A stretch of 64,000 nucleotides of DNA, taken from Lacisediminihabitans changchengi (GTDB lineage Bacteria; Actinomycetota; Actinomycetes; Actinomycetales; Microbacteriaceae). The stretch is from positions 155,536-219,535 of the forward strand of contig NZ_JAEPES010000005.1 in NCBI RefSeq assembly GCF_016634425.1, given 5' to 3'. The notes beneath the pieces are model-generated. The model had not been told where the DNA came from, did not search any database, and saw only the letters and a program-made list of their open reading frames with translations. This document shows, in pieces, positions 26,272-34,522 of the stretch (within the stretch, counting starts at the first letter, position 1; each line of letters begins with the position of its first letter). The position numbers and the translations under genes were made by a program.

Positions 26272-26883
26272 GTGCAAATCCGAGAGCTATCAATACCAGA
26301 CGCCTACGAGATAACCCCGATCCAACGTAGAGATGATCGCGGCGTCTTTCTCGAGTGGTATCGACATGACCTGCTCGAGGAGGCCGTCGGCCACTCCCTC
26401 GATCTCCGGCAGGCCAACACCTCGGTGTCTCAGAAAGGCGTGGTGCGCGGGATTCACTTCGCCGATATCCCGCCGGGACAGGCTAAGTACGTCACGGCTC
26501 CGCATGGGGCCGTCGTCGACTTTGTCGTCGACATCCGGGTCGGCTCGCCCACCTTCGGCGAGTGGGACTCGGTGCTGCTCGACAGCATCGATCGACGTGC
26601 GATCTATTTGGGCGAGGGGCTCGGGCACGCGTTCGTGGCGCTGACCGATGACGCGACGGTGAGTTATCTGGTGAGCGACACCTACAACGCGAGCCGCGAG
26701 CACGGGATCGATCCGACGGACCCGGCTATCGGACTGGTCTTCCCCCCGGAAATCGGCGAACTCCTGCTCTCCCCGAAGGACACGGACGCGCCGTCGCTCG
26801 CGGAAGCCGCCGAACTCGGGTTGCTTCCCCGGTGGGCGGATGCGCGCGCGTTCTACAAATCGCTCGATACGAAGGTCGTCTGA
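26272..26883 (+). CDS. rmlC: dTDP-4-dehydrorhamnose 3,5-epimerase
   Basis: 203 aa cupin-fold enzyme. It starts VQIRELSIPDAYEITPIQRR at GTG 26272 and has the RGIHF motif (catalytic His), GQAKYVTAP (Lys), and YLGEGLGHAF, then SYLVSDTYN (Tyr). These are the expected RmlC active-site positions. It converts the RmlB product to the L-configuration before RmlD. It precedes rmlA by 3 bases, forming an operon with it and following wzm-wzt. Confidence 0.95.
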   Translation: MQIRELSIPDAYEITPIQRRDDRGVFLEWYRHDLLEEAVGHSLDLRQANTSVSQKGVVRGIHFADIPPGQAKYVTAPHGAVVDFVVDIRVGSPTFGEWDSVLLDSIDRRAIYLGEGLGHAFVALTDDATVSYLVSDTYNASREHGIDPTDPAIGLVFPPEIGELLLSPKDTDAPSLAEAAELGLLPRWADARAFYKSLDTKVV

Positions 26884-26886
26884 ACC

Positions 26887-27750
26887 ATGCGCGGAATCAT
26901 CCTTGCCGGCGGCAGCGGAACACGCCTGTGGCCTATCACCCGTGGTATCTCCAAGCAGCTGATGCCGATCTACGACAAGCCGATGATCTATTACCCCCTG
27001 TCGACGCTCATGATGGCGGGCATCCGGGAGATCCTGATCATCACGACTCCCGAGTACAACGAGCAGTTCCGGGCGCTGCTCGGCGATGGTAGCGCCCTCG
27101 GCATCCGTCTCGAGTACGCGGTACAGCCGTCGCCGGATGGCCTCGCGCAGGCCTTCATCATCGGTGAGGAGTTCATCGGGGACGAGAGCGTCGCTCTCGT
27201 GCTGGGCGACAATATTTTCCACGGCGCGGGGCTGGGGCAGTCGCTTCGCACGAATGGGGAGGTCGTCGGCGGCCTCATCTTCGCGTACCACGTGGCGAAT
27301 CCGACGGCCTATGGTGTTGTCGAGTTCGACAAGAACATGGTCGCCAAGTCGATCGAGGAGAAGCCGGTCGTCCCGAAGAGCAACTATGCGGTGCCCGGTC
27401 TTTATTTCTATGACAATTCCGTGGTGGAGATAGCCAAGACCATCGAGCCGAGTGCTCGAGGGGAACTGGAGATCTCCACGGTCAACGAGCGCTATCTCGC
27501 CGCCGGGGCGCTGCAGGTGCAGGTGCTCGACCGAGGAGTCGCCTGGCTCGATACCGGCACCTTCGAATCGATGATGCAGGCATCCGAGTACGTGCGTGTC
27601 ATCGAAGACCGGCAGGGGTTCAAGGTCGGCTGCATCGAAGAGATCGCCTGGCGTGCGGGCTGGATCGACGACGATCAACTCGCCGGTCTTGCCGTGCCGT
27701 TGCGGAAGAGCGGATACGGCGTCTACCTGTCGAGCCTCCTCGGAGCATAG
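26887..27750 (+). CDS. rmlA: Glucose-1-phosphate thymidylyltransferase
   Basis: 287 aa. It starts [20 protein letters not shown], with the G-x-G-T-R-x-x-P nucleotidyltransferase loop. VLGDNIFHG carries the catalytic acidic motif, [18 protein letters not shown] the sugar-phosphate site, and DTGTFESM the conserved C-terminal block. It makes dTDP-glucose, the first committed step in dTDP-L-rhamnose synthesis. Length matches short (RmlA/RffH) forms. It closes the wzm-wzt-rmlC-rmlA unit. Confidence 0.97.
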   Translation: MRGIILAGGSGTRLWPITRGISKQLMPIYDKPMIYYPLSTLMMAGIREILIITTPEYNEQFRALLGDGSALGIRLEYAVQPSPDGLAQAFIIGEEFIGDESVALVLGDNIFHGAGLGQSLRTNGEVVGGLIFAYHVANPTAYGVVEFDKNMVAKSIEEKPVVPKSNYAVPGLYFYDNSVVEIAKTIEPSARGELEISTVNERYLAAGALQVQVLDRGVAWLDTGTFESMMQASEYVRVIEDRQGFKVGCIEEIAWRAGWIDDDQLAGLAVPLRKSGYGVYLSSLLGA

Positions 27751-27769
27751 GGGGCACCCAGCGGCCCCC
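27750..27769 (+). terminator. Small hairpin after rmlA
   Basis: GGGGGC (27750-27755) pairs with GCCCCC (27764-27769) around an 8-base loop immediately after the rmlA stop. No T-tract follows, so terminator function is a weak inference. Confidence 0.3.
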
Positions 27770-27781
27770 ATACGGGGAGTG

Positions 27782-27808
27782 TTGACGATGAATCGCGTCT
27801 CCTATGCT
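27782..27808 (+). promoter_or_regulatory. Candidate promoter of the second CWB2 gene
   Basis: TTGACG (27782-27787) and TATGCT (27803-27808) are separated by 15 bp, slightly shorter than ideal, and lie 32 bp before the GTG at 27840. It is supported by motif only. Confidence 0.4.
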
Positions 27809-27839
27809 CAGACCAACCCGAACTCCATGATTGGTCTCT

Positions 27840-29057
27840 GTGATAGCGCTCCGCCTTCTACCCGTCCTCGTCACAGCCATCGCCCTCGTCATGCCGGTGA
27901 CTGCCGCGCATGCCCTTGTGCCCGGCGTCACCTCGGGGGCGGTCACCTCGGGGGCGGTCACCTCGACGCCGCAGAGGTTGGCCGGTGGCGACAGGTATTC
28001 GACGTCCGTGGCGATAGCCTCCCGATTCGCGGAAGGCGTACCGGTGGCCTATGTCGCGACAGGCACGAACTATCCGGACGCCCTGAGTGCTGCGCCCGCT
28101 GCGGCCGCTCTCGGAGGTCCGCTGCTGCTGACCGCCCCTGATTCGCTTCCCGCCGTGGTGGCCGCGGAGATCACGCGTCTCGCGCCGCAGCTGATCGTTG
28201 TGGTGGGCGGCAACGCGGCGGTATCGCCGGAGGTCTACGACCAGCTTTCCGCGATGACACCGGCGATTCGTCGCGACTCGGGAGTGGATCGGTACGAGAC
28301 CTCCCGCACCATCAACCGCAACGCATTCCCCGCGGGAAGCCCGAGCGCCTTTGTCGCAACCGGAACGAATTTCCCGGATGCGCTGAGCGCCTCCGCCGCA
28401 GCAGGGAGCGTCAGCGCTCCGGTCGTCCTGGTGGACGGTTCCGCCTCCGCCGTCGCGCCGGCCACTAGCGAGTTGCTCACCTCGCTTCACGTCACGTCGG
28501 TGAAGATCGCGGGCGGCACCGCAGTCGTGTCGGAAAGCCTCTCGGCGTCCCTCCGGACGGTGACCGGGGTGGGCGTCGTCTCGCGCCTGGCCGGAGCGGA
28601 CCGCTACTCGACATCCGTGGCCATCAACAACGGGTCGTTCGAATCCGCGCCGACCGTGTTCCTGGCTGTGGGCTCAGGATTTGCTGACGCGCTCGCCGGC
28701 GCGGCGCTCGCCGGCCACGATCACGCGCCGCTGTTCGTGACCCCGGGCAACTGCGTCTACGCCTCGACTCTCGCCGAGATGGCGCGCCTCGGCGCTACGA
28801 CCCACGTGCTTCTCGGCGGTCCGGCGGCGTTGACTTCCGGTGTCGAGAACCTGATCACCTGCGAGTCGCTGAGCCAGCCCGTTCCTGATGTGCAGCCGAC
28901 GGTTCCGCCGCGGCCGAGCTCCGGCATTAACTGCTCGAGCTTCTCGACGCAACCTGAGGCGCAGGCCTTCTACAACCTCTACTACCCCGCCTACGGTGAC
29001 ATCGCTCGCCTCGATCGAGACAACGACGGCATCGCCTGCGAGAGCCTGCCGCGCTGA
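27840..29057 (+). CDS. Secreted CWB2-repeat protein with C-terminal Excalibur domain
   Basis: 405 aa. The signal peptide (LPVLVTAIALVMPVTAAHA) is followed by three CWB2 repeats opening RLAGGDRYSTSV, RRDSGVDRYETSR and RLAGADRYSTSV, then a Pro-rich linker. The Excalibur module has NCSSF and the calcium-loop-like DRDNDGIACE near the C-terminus. It is a second cell-wall-binding protein in the locus, shorter than the one at 19.6 kb and without its large N-terminal domain. GTG 27840 (or TTG 27831) is the start. A 15-bp in-frame duplication encodes GAVTSGAVTS at about 27930-27960. Confidence 0.88.
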   Translation: MIALRLLPVLVTAIALVMPVTAAHALVPGVTSGAVTSGAVTSTPQRLAGGDRYSTSVAIASRFAEGVPVAYVATGTNYPDALSAAPAAAALGGPLLLTAPDSLPAVVAAEITRLAPQLIVVVGGNAAVSPEVYDQLSAMTPAIRRDSGVDRYETSRTINRNAFPAGSPSAFVATGTNFPDALSASAAAGSVSAPVVLVDGSASAVAPATSELLTSLHVTSVKIAGGTAVVSESLSASLRTVTGVGVVSRLAGADRYSTSVAINNGSFESAPTVFLAVGSGFADALAGAALAGHDHAPLFVTPGNCVYASTLAEMARLGATTHVLLGGPAALTSGVENLITCESLSQPVPDVQPTVPPRPSSGINCSSFSTQPEAQAFYNLYYPAYGDIARLDRDNDGIACESLPR

Positions 29058-29083
29058 ATGCATCGGATCGCTGAGACGCTCGA

Positions 29084-30424
29084 CTATCCGATCTGACAGA
29101 ACAGGGCGAGCACGCTGAGCCCGGCTCCGTAGGCAAGAATCAGCCATTCGCTGAGGTTGTTGCGAACCAGCATTCCGACCGCCACCACGGACATCGGCGC
29201 GAGCGGTTGCCCGTAGCGGGGCGAGACCGGCGCGCCGGTTCCAAGAACCACCTGCATCGATAGCGCGAGCAAGGGTGCGAACACGGTGAACGCCACCGCC
29301 GTGGCTATGGCCCACGCTCGATTCAGGGTCCAGCCTCGGGTGCTAATGAACCATCCGAAGATCCCGACCATGACCAGAACTATGAAAGGTGCGGTCAACA
29401 GGGTTGGTATCGGGCTGACTCCTGATATCCCATCGCGAGGGAAGAAGAAGACGAATACGTTCGCGGCCAGCCCGTGGGGCGTGACGTTGCCAGACAAACC
29501 CTGATCGGGTCCGTCGCCCACGCGCGTCGCCCGTCGAATCAGGAGCCAGATCCCCTGCGCGACGGCGGACGACACGGCGGCGATCAGGGCCCACTTGATC
29601 ATCGTGCGAGATCGCGGAATGGAATCATTCACGGGCGCGCGCCGCCGGACGATCGCGTAGATGACCAGCATGATGACAACGAGGCCGACAGCGAAGATAT
29701 TGGTGACTTTGAGAAGAGTTCCGATCACCGAGGCGGCGACCAACCAACCTCCGAATCTCCCTGACTTCACAAACCGCGCGCCCAGGAAGGCGACGGTGGC
29801 TCCGGCGACGAGACTCGGAGCATCCGTGCTGATGTAGCTGAAGGCGTAGTGCGTCGAGACGAGGCCGATCACTCCGAGTCCGAGCCCGAGCGTCAGTCTC
29901 TTACTCAGCTTGAATTCGCGGCACAGCAGATAGAGCATGATGAGCCCGGCGACTAGCCAGAGTGACCCGACAGCTCGCGCGGCGGTCAGGAGCGAAACGC
30001 CGGTGACGAACTGAATGACCTTCGCTACCGCCCAGGTGGGGGCGAAATAGGCGGGGGTGTAGAGGTCGGCGGTGGTGAGTCCCTGCTGCGGGTAGACCGA
30101 GGGCGTGTCGTAGGTGCCCGTCGGCCCGGTACACGGCTCGCCTCTTGGACCGAACGTGTCGCCGTTGCAGGCCATGGCCTCAAGGCCAGCCTCGCCGATC
30201 GTTTCGCCCTGGCGCACAAAGCCCTCGGTCGGAACCTTCGTGATGTAGTCGTAGTAGACCCACTCGTCGTACGGCGAAAACGTCGGCCCATTTTTATCGA
30301 CGTTCGTGAGGGTCGCCGAGAACCCCACGATCACGAGGAGTGCCACGGCCCAGAACCTGGTGATCCATCGGACGGCTGTCGCTTTGATATCTCGGGGTGG
30401 GCTCGAATTGATCTGGATGGTCAC
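29084..30424 (-). CDS. Polytopic membrane protein, GT-C-like
   Basis: About 446 aa with roughly ten TM helices. The first extracytoplasmic loop carries YDEWVYYDYI (residues ~50-60) and a Cys pair (MACNGDTFG, EPCTG). An acidic pair in this loop is characteristic of GT-C glycosyltransferases that use polyprenyl-phosphate sugars, but overall similarity to a named family is not clear to me. The start is GTG 30424 (VTIQINSS). It is convergent with the CWB2 gene and divergent from a GT4 gene, inside a glycosylation locus. Confidence 0.65.
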   Translation of the reverse strand: MTIQINSSPPRDIKATAVRWITRFWAVALLVIVGFSATLTNVDKNGPTFSPYDEWVYYDYITKVPTEGFVRQGETIGEAGLEAMACNGDTFGPRGEPCTGPTGTYDTPSVYPQQGLTTADLYTPAYFAPTWAVAKVIQFVTGVSLLTAARAVGSLWLVAGLIMLYLLCREFKLSKRLTLGLGLGVIGLVSTHYAFSYISTDAPSLVAGATVAFLGARFVKSGRFGGWLVAASVIGTLLKVTNIFAVGLVVIMLVIYAIVRRRAPVNDSIPRSRTMIKWALIAAVSSAVAQGIWLLIRRATRVGDGPDQGLSGNVTPHGLAANVFVFFFPRDGISGVSPIPTLLTAPFIVLVMVGIFGWFISTRGWTLNRAWAIATAVAFTVFAPLLALSMQVVLGTGAPVSPRYGQPLAPMSVVAVGMLVRNNLSEWLILAYGAGLSVLALFCQIG

Positions 30425-30619
30425 TGGTGGCCCCAACGTAGTTTCTCGTGCGGAATAACGCAGGTCAGCCTAATCGCACCCACGCGCGTTCACACTGTCT
30501 TCGGCACCGCCCAGTGTTAACATGAGGCAGGCACGCGGGGTTCGTGCCGGATCTCCCTCGTCGTCCGGGTCGGTATCCGGGGGCCGACGGTTGATTGATT
30601 TTAAGGATGTTTTTTCCCA

Positions 30620-31969
30620 ATGCCCGACCAGCGCAACATACTCGTTGTAACCGCCGATTCATTGGCGCCTCGAATGGCGGGGCCAGCCATCAGAGCGTTC
30701 GAGATGGCCAAGGCACTCTCTGCGGTGGCCAATGTTAAATTGGCGTCCACTGTCCACTCGTCTCTGACCCACCCCGACTTCGAGATCTTCGACGCGTCTT
30801 CCATCGGCCTGCGAGAGAGCGAGCAGTGGGCGGATGTCATCGTCTTCCAGGGACATCTCCTAGCCACCCACAAGTGGCTCAAGGACTCCGAGAAGATCAT
30901 CGTCGCGGACATCTACGATCCGATGCACCTCGAACAACTCGAGCAGGGCAAGGATCGGTCCTGGAGCGACCGGGTATCGCTGGGTCTCGATGTGGTCACC
31001 GTTCTCAACGACCAGATTCTCCGCGCGGACTTCATGGTGTGCGCGTCGGACAAACAACGTGACTTCTGGATGGGCCAGCTTGCCGGTATGGGGCGGATCA
31101 ACCCAGCGACCTACGATCAGGACGCGAGTCTTCGCAGCCTTCTCGACGTCGTTCCGTTCGGGCTGGATGCTACGCCTCCGGTGCAGAGGCGCCACGCGAT
31201 AAAAGGAACTATTCCTGGCATCAGCGCCGAGGACAAGGTCATTTTGTGGGGCGGTGGCATCTACAACTGGTTCGATCCCCTCACTCTGATCCGAGCGGTC
31301 GCGGAGCTGCACAAACGCCGACCCAATGTGCGCCTCTTCTTCCTCGGCGTGAAACACCCGAACCCGAACGTGCCGACCATGCAGATGTCGTACGACGCGC
31401 AGAACCTAGCGAAAGAGCTCGGCCTTCTCGGGTCGGTCGTGTTCTTCAATGAGGGCTGGGTTCCCTACGACGAACGCGCCGACTACATTCTGGATGCGGA
31501 TGTCGGGGTGAGCACCCATCTCGATCATCTCGAAACCGCCTTCAGCTTCCGCACCCGAATCCTCGACTATCTCTGGGGCTCGCTGCCGATTGTCAGCACC
31601 GCCGGCGACACGTTCGCGGAGATCATCGAACATCATGAGCTGGGACGGGTAGTCGCACCTCAGGATGTCGCCGGGTTGGAATCGGCCCTCGAGTCTGTGC
31701 TGTTCGATGACGTCGAGCACGCAGCCACGGTCGACCGGGTGAAGTCGTTTGCCGCCACGATGACCTGGGAGCGCGTGCTGCAGCCCCTCGTGACCTATTG
31801 CCTCACGGGGGAGCGCGCACCCGACCTGGCTCGCAAGATGATCCTTGCTGGCCTCGATAAGCAGATTTCGCTCCAGACTAGGGTGGATGGACTCGAGCAG
31901 AGCTTCTCCTGGAGGATCACCGCCCCGGTCCGCGCGGTGACGGGCCTGTTTCGCCGCTTCCGCGGCTGA
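30620..31969 (+). CDS. GT4 family glycosyltransferase with SxSWRxTAP tail
   Basis: 449 aa. The N-terminus ILVVTADSLAPRMAGPAIRA is a GT-B acceptor domain; the donor domain has DKVILWGGGIYNWFDPLTLI, then VSTHLDHLETAFSFRTRILDYLWGSLP. The overall sequence closely parallels the C-terminal half of the next protein (same AGPAIRA, DIYDPMHLEQLEQG, RINPATYD, YNWFDP blocks), so the two arose by duplication. The C-terminal tail SFSWRITAPVRAVTGLFRR resembles that of the DUF616 protein at 22.7 kb. ATG 30620 has an AAGGATG-like leader upstream. The sugar specificity is unknown. Confidence 0.85.
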   Translation: MPDQRNILVVTADSLAPRMAGPAIRAFEMAKALSAVANVKLASTVHSSLTHPDFEIFDASSIGLRESEQWADVIVFQGHLLATHKWLKDSEKIIVADIYDPMHLEQLEQGKDRSWSDRVSLGLDVVTVLNDQILRADFMVCASDKQRDFWMGQLAGMGRINPATYDQDASLRSLLDVVPFGLDATPPVQRRHAIKGTIPGISAEDKVILWGGGIYNWFDPLTLIRAVAELHKRRPNVRLFFLGVKHPNPNVPTMQMSYDAQNLAKELGLLGSVVFFNEGWVPYDERADYILDADVGVSTHLDHLETAFSFRTRILDYLWGSLPIVSTAGDTFAEIIEHHELGRVVAPQDVAGLESALESVLFDDVEHAATVDRVKSFAATMTWERVLQPLVTYCLTGERAPDLARKMILAGLDKQISLQTRVDGLEQSFSWRITAPVRAVTGLFRRFRG

Positions 31970-32017
31970 CCTCCGTTATAGACTTCCGTGGCTCCCAATC
32001 GCCCAAGAGAGGCCGGC

Positions 32018-34504
32018 ATGCCCACACTGCGACCAGGCGTCGTCTCCGTTGTGCTCGTCAACTACAAAGGCACGGACGACACGATTGAGGCGATCGGCAA
32101 TCTCGGACGCCTCGATTGGCCGAGTGATCGGCTTGAGATCGTCGTGGTGGAGAACGCTTCTGGCGATAACAGCGAGGAACGCATCCGAGCCGCAGCACCG
32201 CACGTGACGGTGGTGGTCTCTCCCAAGAATCTGGGATTCGCCGGGGGCTGCAACCTGGGTGTTGCAGAGTCGAGCGGCGAGTTCGTCGCCCTGCTGAACA
32301 ACGACGCGAGACCTGATGCGCTCTGGGTGCGGACCGCCGTCGAGCGGTTCGCCGAGTCGGCGAGCATCGGCGCCGTCGCGAGCCGAGTGCTCGATTGGGA
32401 AGGAAACCTCGTCGACTACATCGGGTCGGCAATGACCTGGTACGGAATGGGTTACAAACCCGACACCGCGGAAGCCATCCCCGCAACGCCGGACCTTCCA
32501 AAGGACGTGCTGTTCGGCACCGGGTCGGCGATGTTCGTCAGGCGATCCGTCTACGACGAGCTCGAGGGGTTCGACGAGCGCTACTTCATGTTCTTCGAAG
32601 ACGTCGACCTCGGCTGGCGACTCAACCTGCGCGGTTGGCGCTTCGCCTACGAGCCGCGATCGCTTGCGTATCACAAGCACCATGCTTCGATGAAAGAGTT
32701 CGGTTCGTATAAGGAGACCTACCTTCTCGAACGGAATGCCCTCTTCACCCTCTATAAGAATATGGACGAGAAGAACCTCGCGGAGGCGCTTCCGGCCGCT
32801 ATGGCGCTGTCCGTTCGACGCGCCATCGCGCGCGGAAAGATCGACTCTTCGGCCTTCGACCTGCGCAAGCCGGGTGGCGACAGCGAGTCGGACATCGAGA
32901 TTCCCAAGATCACCGTCTCGGCACTGTACGCCATCGATCAGTTCGTCGAACGACTCCCTTCCCTTCGCGCCGCTCGCGACCAGATCCAGGCGACGAGAAC
33001 GGTGTCGGACAGCCGAATCTGGAGACTGTTCGGCGAAGCGGATGCGCCCGTCTACCAGGACGAGGACTACCTGCGCGGATACGAGAACATCGTCACGGTC
33101 TTCGACGTCGCCGACCCTCCCATCGCGACGAGGGTTCTCATCATCACCGGCGATCCGATCGGCAAGAAACTCGCCGGACCGGCGATCCGCGCCTGGAACA
33201 TGGCCGAACTGCTTTCTCGGGACAACTCGGTCACACTCGTCACCCTGAGTGGCACCGAACAGATCGATGCGCCATTCGACATCGCGCACGTGGCGCCGGG
33301 CGACGACCGGGCGTTCGACAAGCTCGAGGAGTGGGCCGACGTCATTGTGTTCCAGGGCCATGCGATGGCGGTGTTCGAAGCGCTACGTCGCACCACCAAG
33401 ATCGTCGTGGTCGACATCTACGACCCGATGCACCTCGAACAGCTCGAGCAGGGACGTCACCTCCCCTCCGCCGAGTGGGCCACCCAGGTCAGCGATGCCA
33501 CCGGTGTGCTCAACGAGCAGATGAGTCGAGGAGATTTCTTCCTCAGCGCTTCAGATCGCCAGCGGATGTTCTGGCTGGGACAGCTCGCCTCTCTCGGCCG
33601 CATCAACCCCGCGACCTACGACGGCGACCCCGACCTCGACGGACTGATCGGTGTCGCGCCGTTCGGACTCTCCTCGACCCCGCCCGAGCACCGCCGCGAG
33701 GTACTGAAGGGCGTTGTGCCCGGCATCGCAGCGACGGACAAGGTCGTGCTCTGGAGTGGCGGGCTCTACAACTGGTTCGACCCGAAGATCCTGATCAGGG
33801 CGGTAGCCGATCTGTCCGAGCGCCGACCGAACGTGCGCCTGTTCTTTCAGGGAACCAAGCACCCGCATCCCGGAGTGCCCGAGATGGCGATCGTCTCAGA
33901 ATCACGTGAGCTTGCGGCCCGCCTCGGCGCGCTCGACAGGACCGTGTTCTTCAATCCGTCCTGGGTGGACTACGCCGATCGCGAGAACTACCTCATGGAG
34001 GCGGATGCGGGCGTCAGTACCCACTTCTCCCACATCGAGACGACCTTCTCGTTCCGCACCCGCATCCTCGACTACCTGTGGGCCGGCCTTCCCATGGTGG
34101 TCACGGCGGGGGACCATTTCGCGGAGCTCATCGAGGCCGAGAATCTCGGTCTCGTCGTCCCCGCCGGCGACATGGAGGCGTTGTCGGCGGCCCTCGAGCG
34201 CGTGCTCTTCGACGACGAGTTGATCGACGAGGCGAAGGCCAACATCGCCAGGGTTCGAGAGCTGTACTTTTGGGAGCGAGCGCTTGCTCCCCTCGTCGAC
34301 TTCGTCGCCGACGCGCATCACGCCAGAGACAGGCAAGGGATGGGGGGAACCGCTGTCTCCGTCGCGCGCCCCAGGCAACGGGTTAAGCCCTCGGGTCTTC
34401 GCCATGACTTGAGGCTCGTCACTCACTACCTGAACAATGGAGGTCCCCGCATGGTTGTGCGGCGCATCCAGAGCCGATTAAGACGGAGTGAACCCGAGCT
34501 GTGA
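32018..34504 (+). CDS. Bifunctional GT2-GT4 glycosyltransferase
   Basis: 828 aa, two enzymes in one chain. Residues ~8-250 are a GT2 domain: VSVVLVNYKGTDDTIEAI, NLGFAGGCNLGV, LLNNDARPD (acidic motif), and FDERYFMFFEDVDLGWRL. Residues ~380-780 are a GT4 domain: LIITGDPIGKKLAGPAIRA, then LWSGGLYNWFDPKILIRA and FSFRTRILDYLWAGLP. A linker of ~110 residues separates them. The GT4 half is paralogous to the preceding gene. The ATG at 32018 is preceded by AGAGAGG. Fusing two transferases suggests that two consecutive sugars are added by one polypeptide. Confidence 0.86.
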   Translation: MPTLRPGVVSVVLVNYKGTDDTIEAIGNLGRLDWPSDRLEIVVVENASGDNSEERIRAAAPHVTVVVSPKNLGFAGGCNLGVAESSGEFVALLNNDARPDALWVRTAVERFAESASIGAVASRVLDWEGNLVDYIGSAMTWYGMGYKPDTAEAIPATPDLPKDVLFGTGSAMFVRRSVYDELEGFDERYFMFFEDVDLGWRLNLRGWRFAYEPRSLAYHKHHASMKEFGSYKETYLLERNALFTLYKNMDEKNLAEALPAAMALSVRRAIARGKIDSSAFDLRKPGGDSESDIEIPKITVSALYAIDQFVERLPSLRAARDQIQATRTVSDSRIWRLFGEADAPVYQDEDYLRGYENIVTVFDVADPPIATRVLIITGDPIGKKLAGPAIRAWNMAELLSRDNSVTLVTLSGTEQIDAPFDIAHVAPGDDRAFDKLEEWADVIVFQGHAMAVFEALRRTTKIVVVDIYDPMHLEQLEQGRHLPSAEWATQVSDATGVLNEQMSRGDFFLSASDRQRMFWLGQLASLGRINPATYDGDPDLDGLIGVAPFGLSSTPPEHRREVLKGVVPGIAATDKVVLWSGGLYNWFDPKILIRAVADLSERRPNVRLFFQGTKHPHPGVPEMAIVSESRELAARLGALDRTVFFNPSWVDYADRENYLMEADAGVSTHFSHIETTFSFRTRILDYLWAGLPMVVTAGDHFAELIEAENLGLVVPAGDMEALSAALERVLFDDELIDEAKANIARVRELYFWERALAPLVDFVADAHHARDRQGMGGTAVSVARPRQRVKPSGLRHDLRLVTHYLNNGGPRMVVRRIQSRLRRSEPEL

Positions 34505-34522
34505 CCCTTCGGCGGCGAAGCC

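Noticed and set aside
26290..27771. 493-codon minus-strand open frame
   Set aside because: It is antisense to rmlC and rmlA; composition is that of a shadow frame.
31976..33361. 461-codon minus-strand open frame
   Set aside because: It is antisense to the GT2-GT4 fusion and has no recognisable motif.
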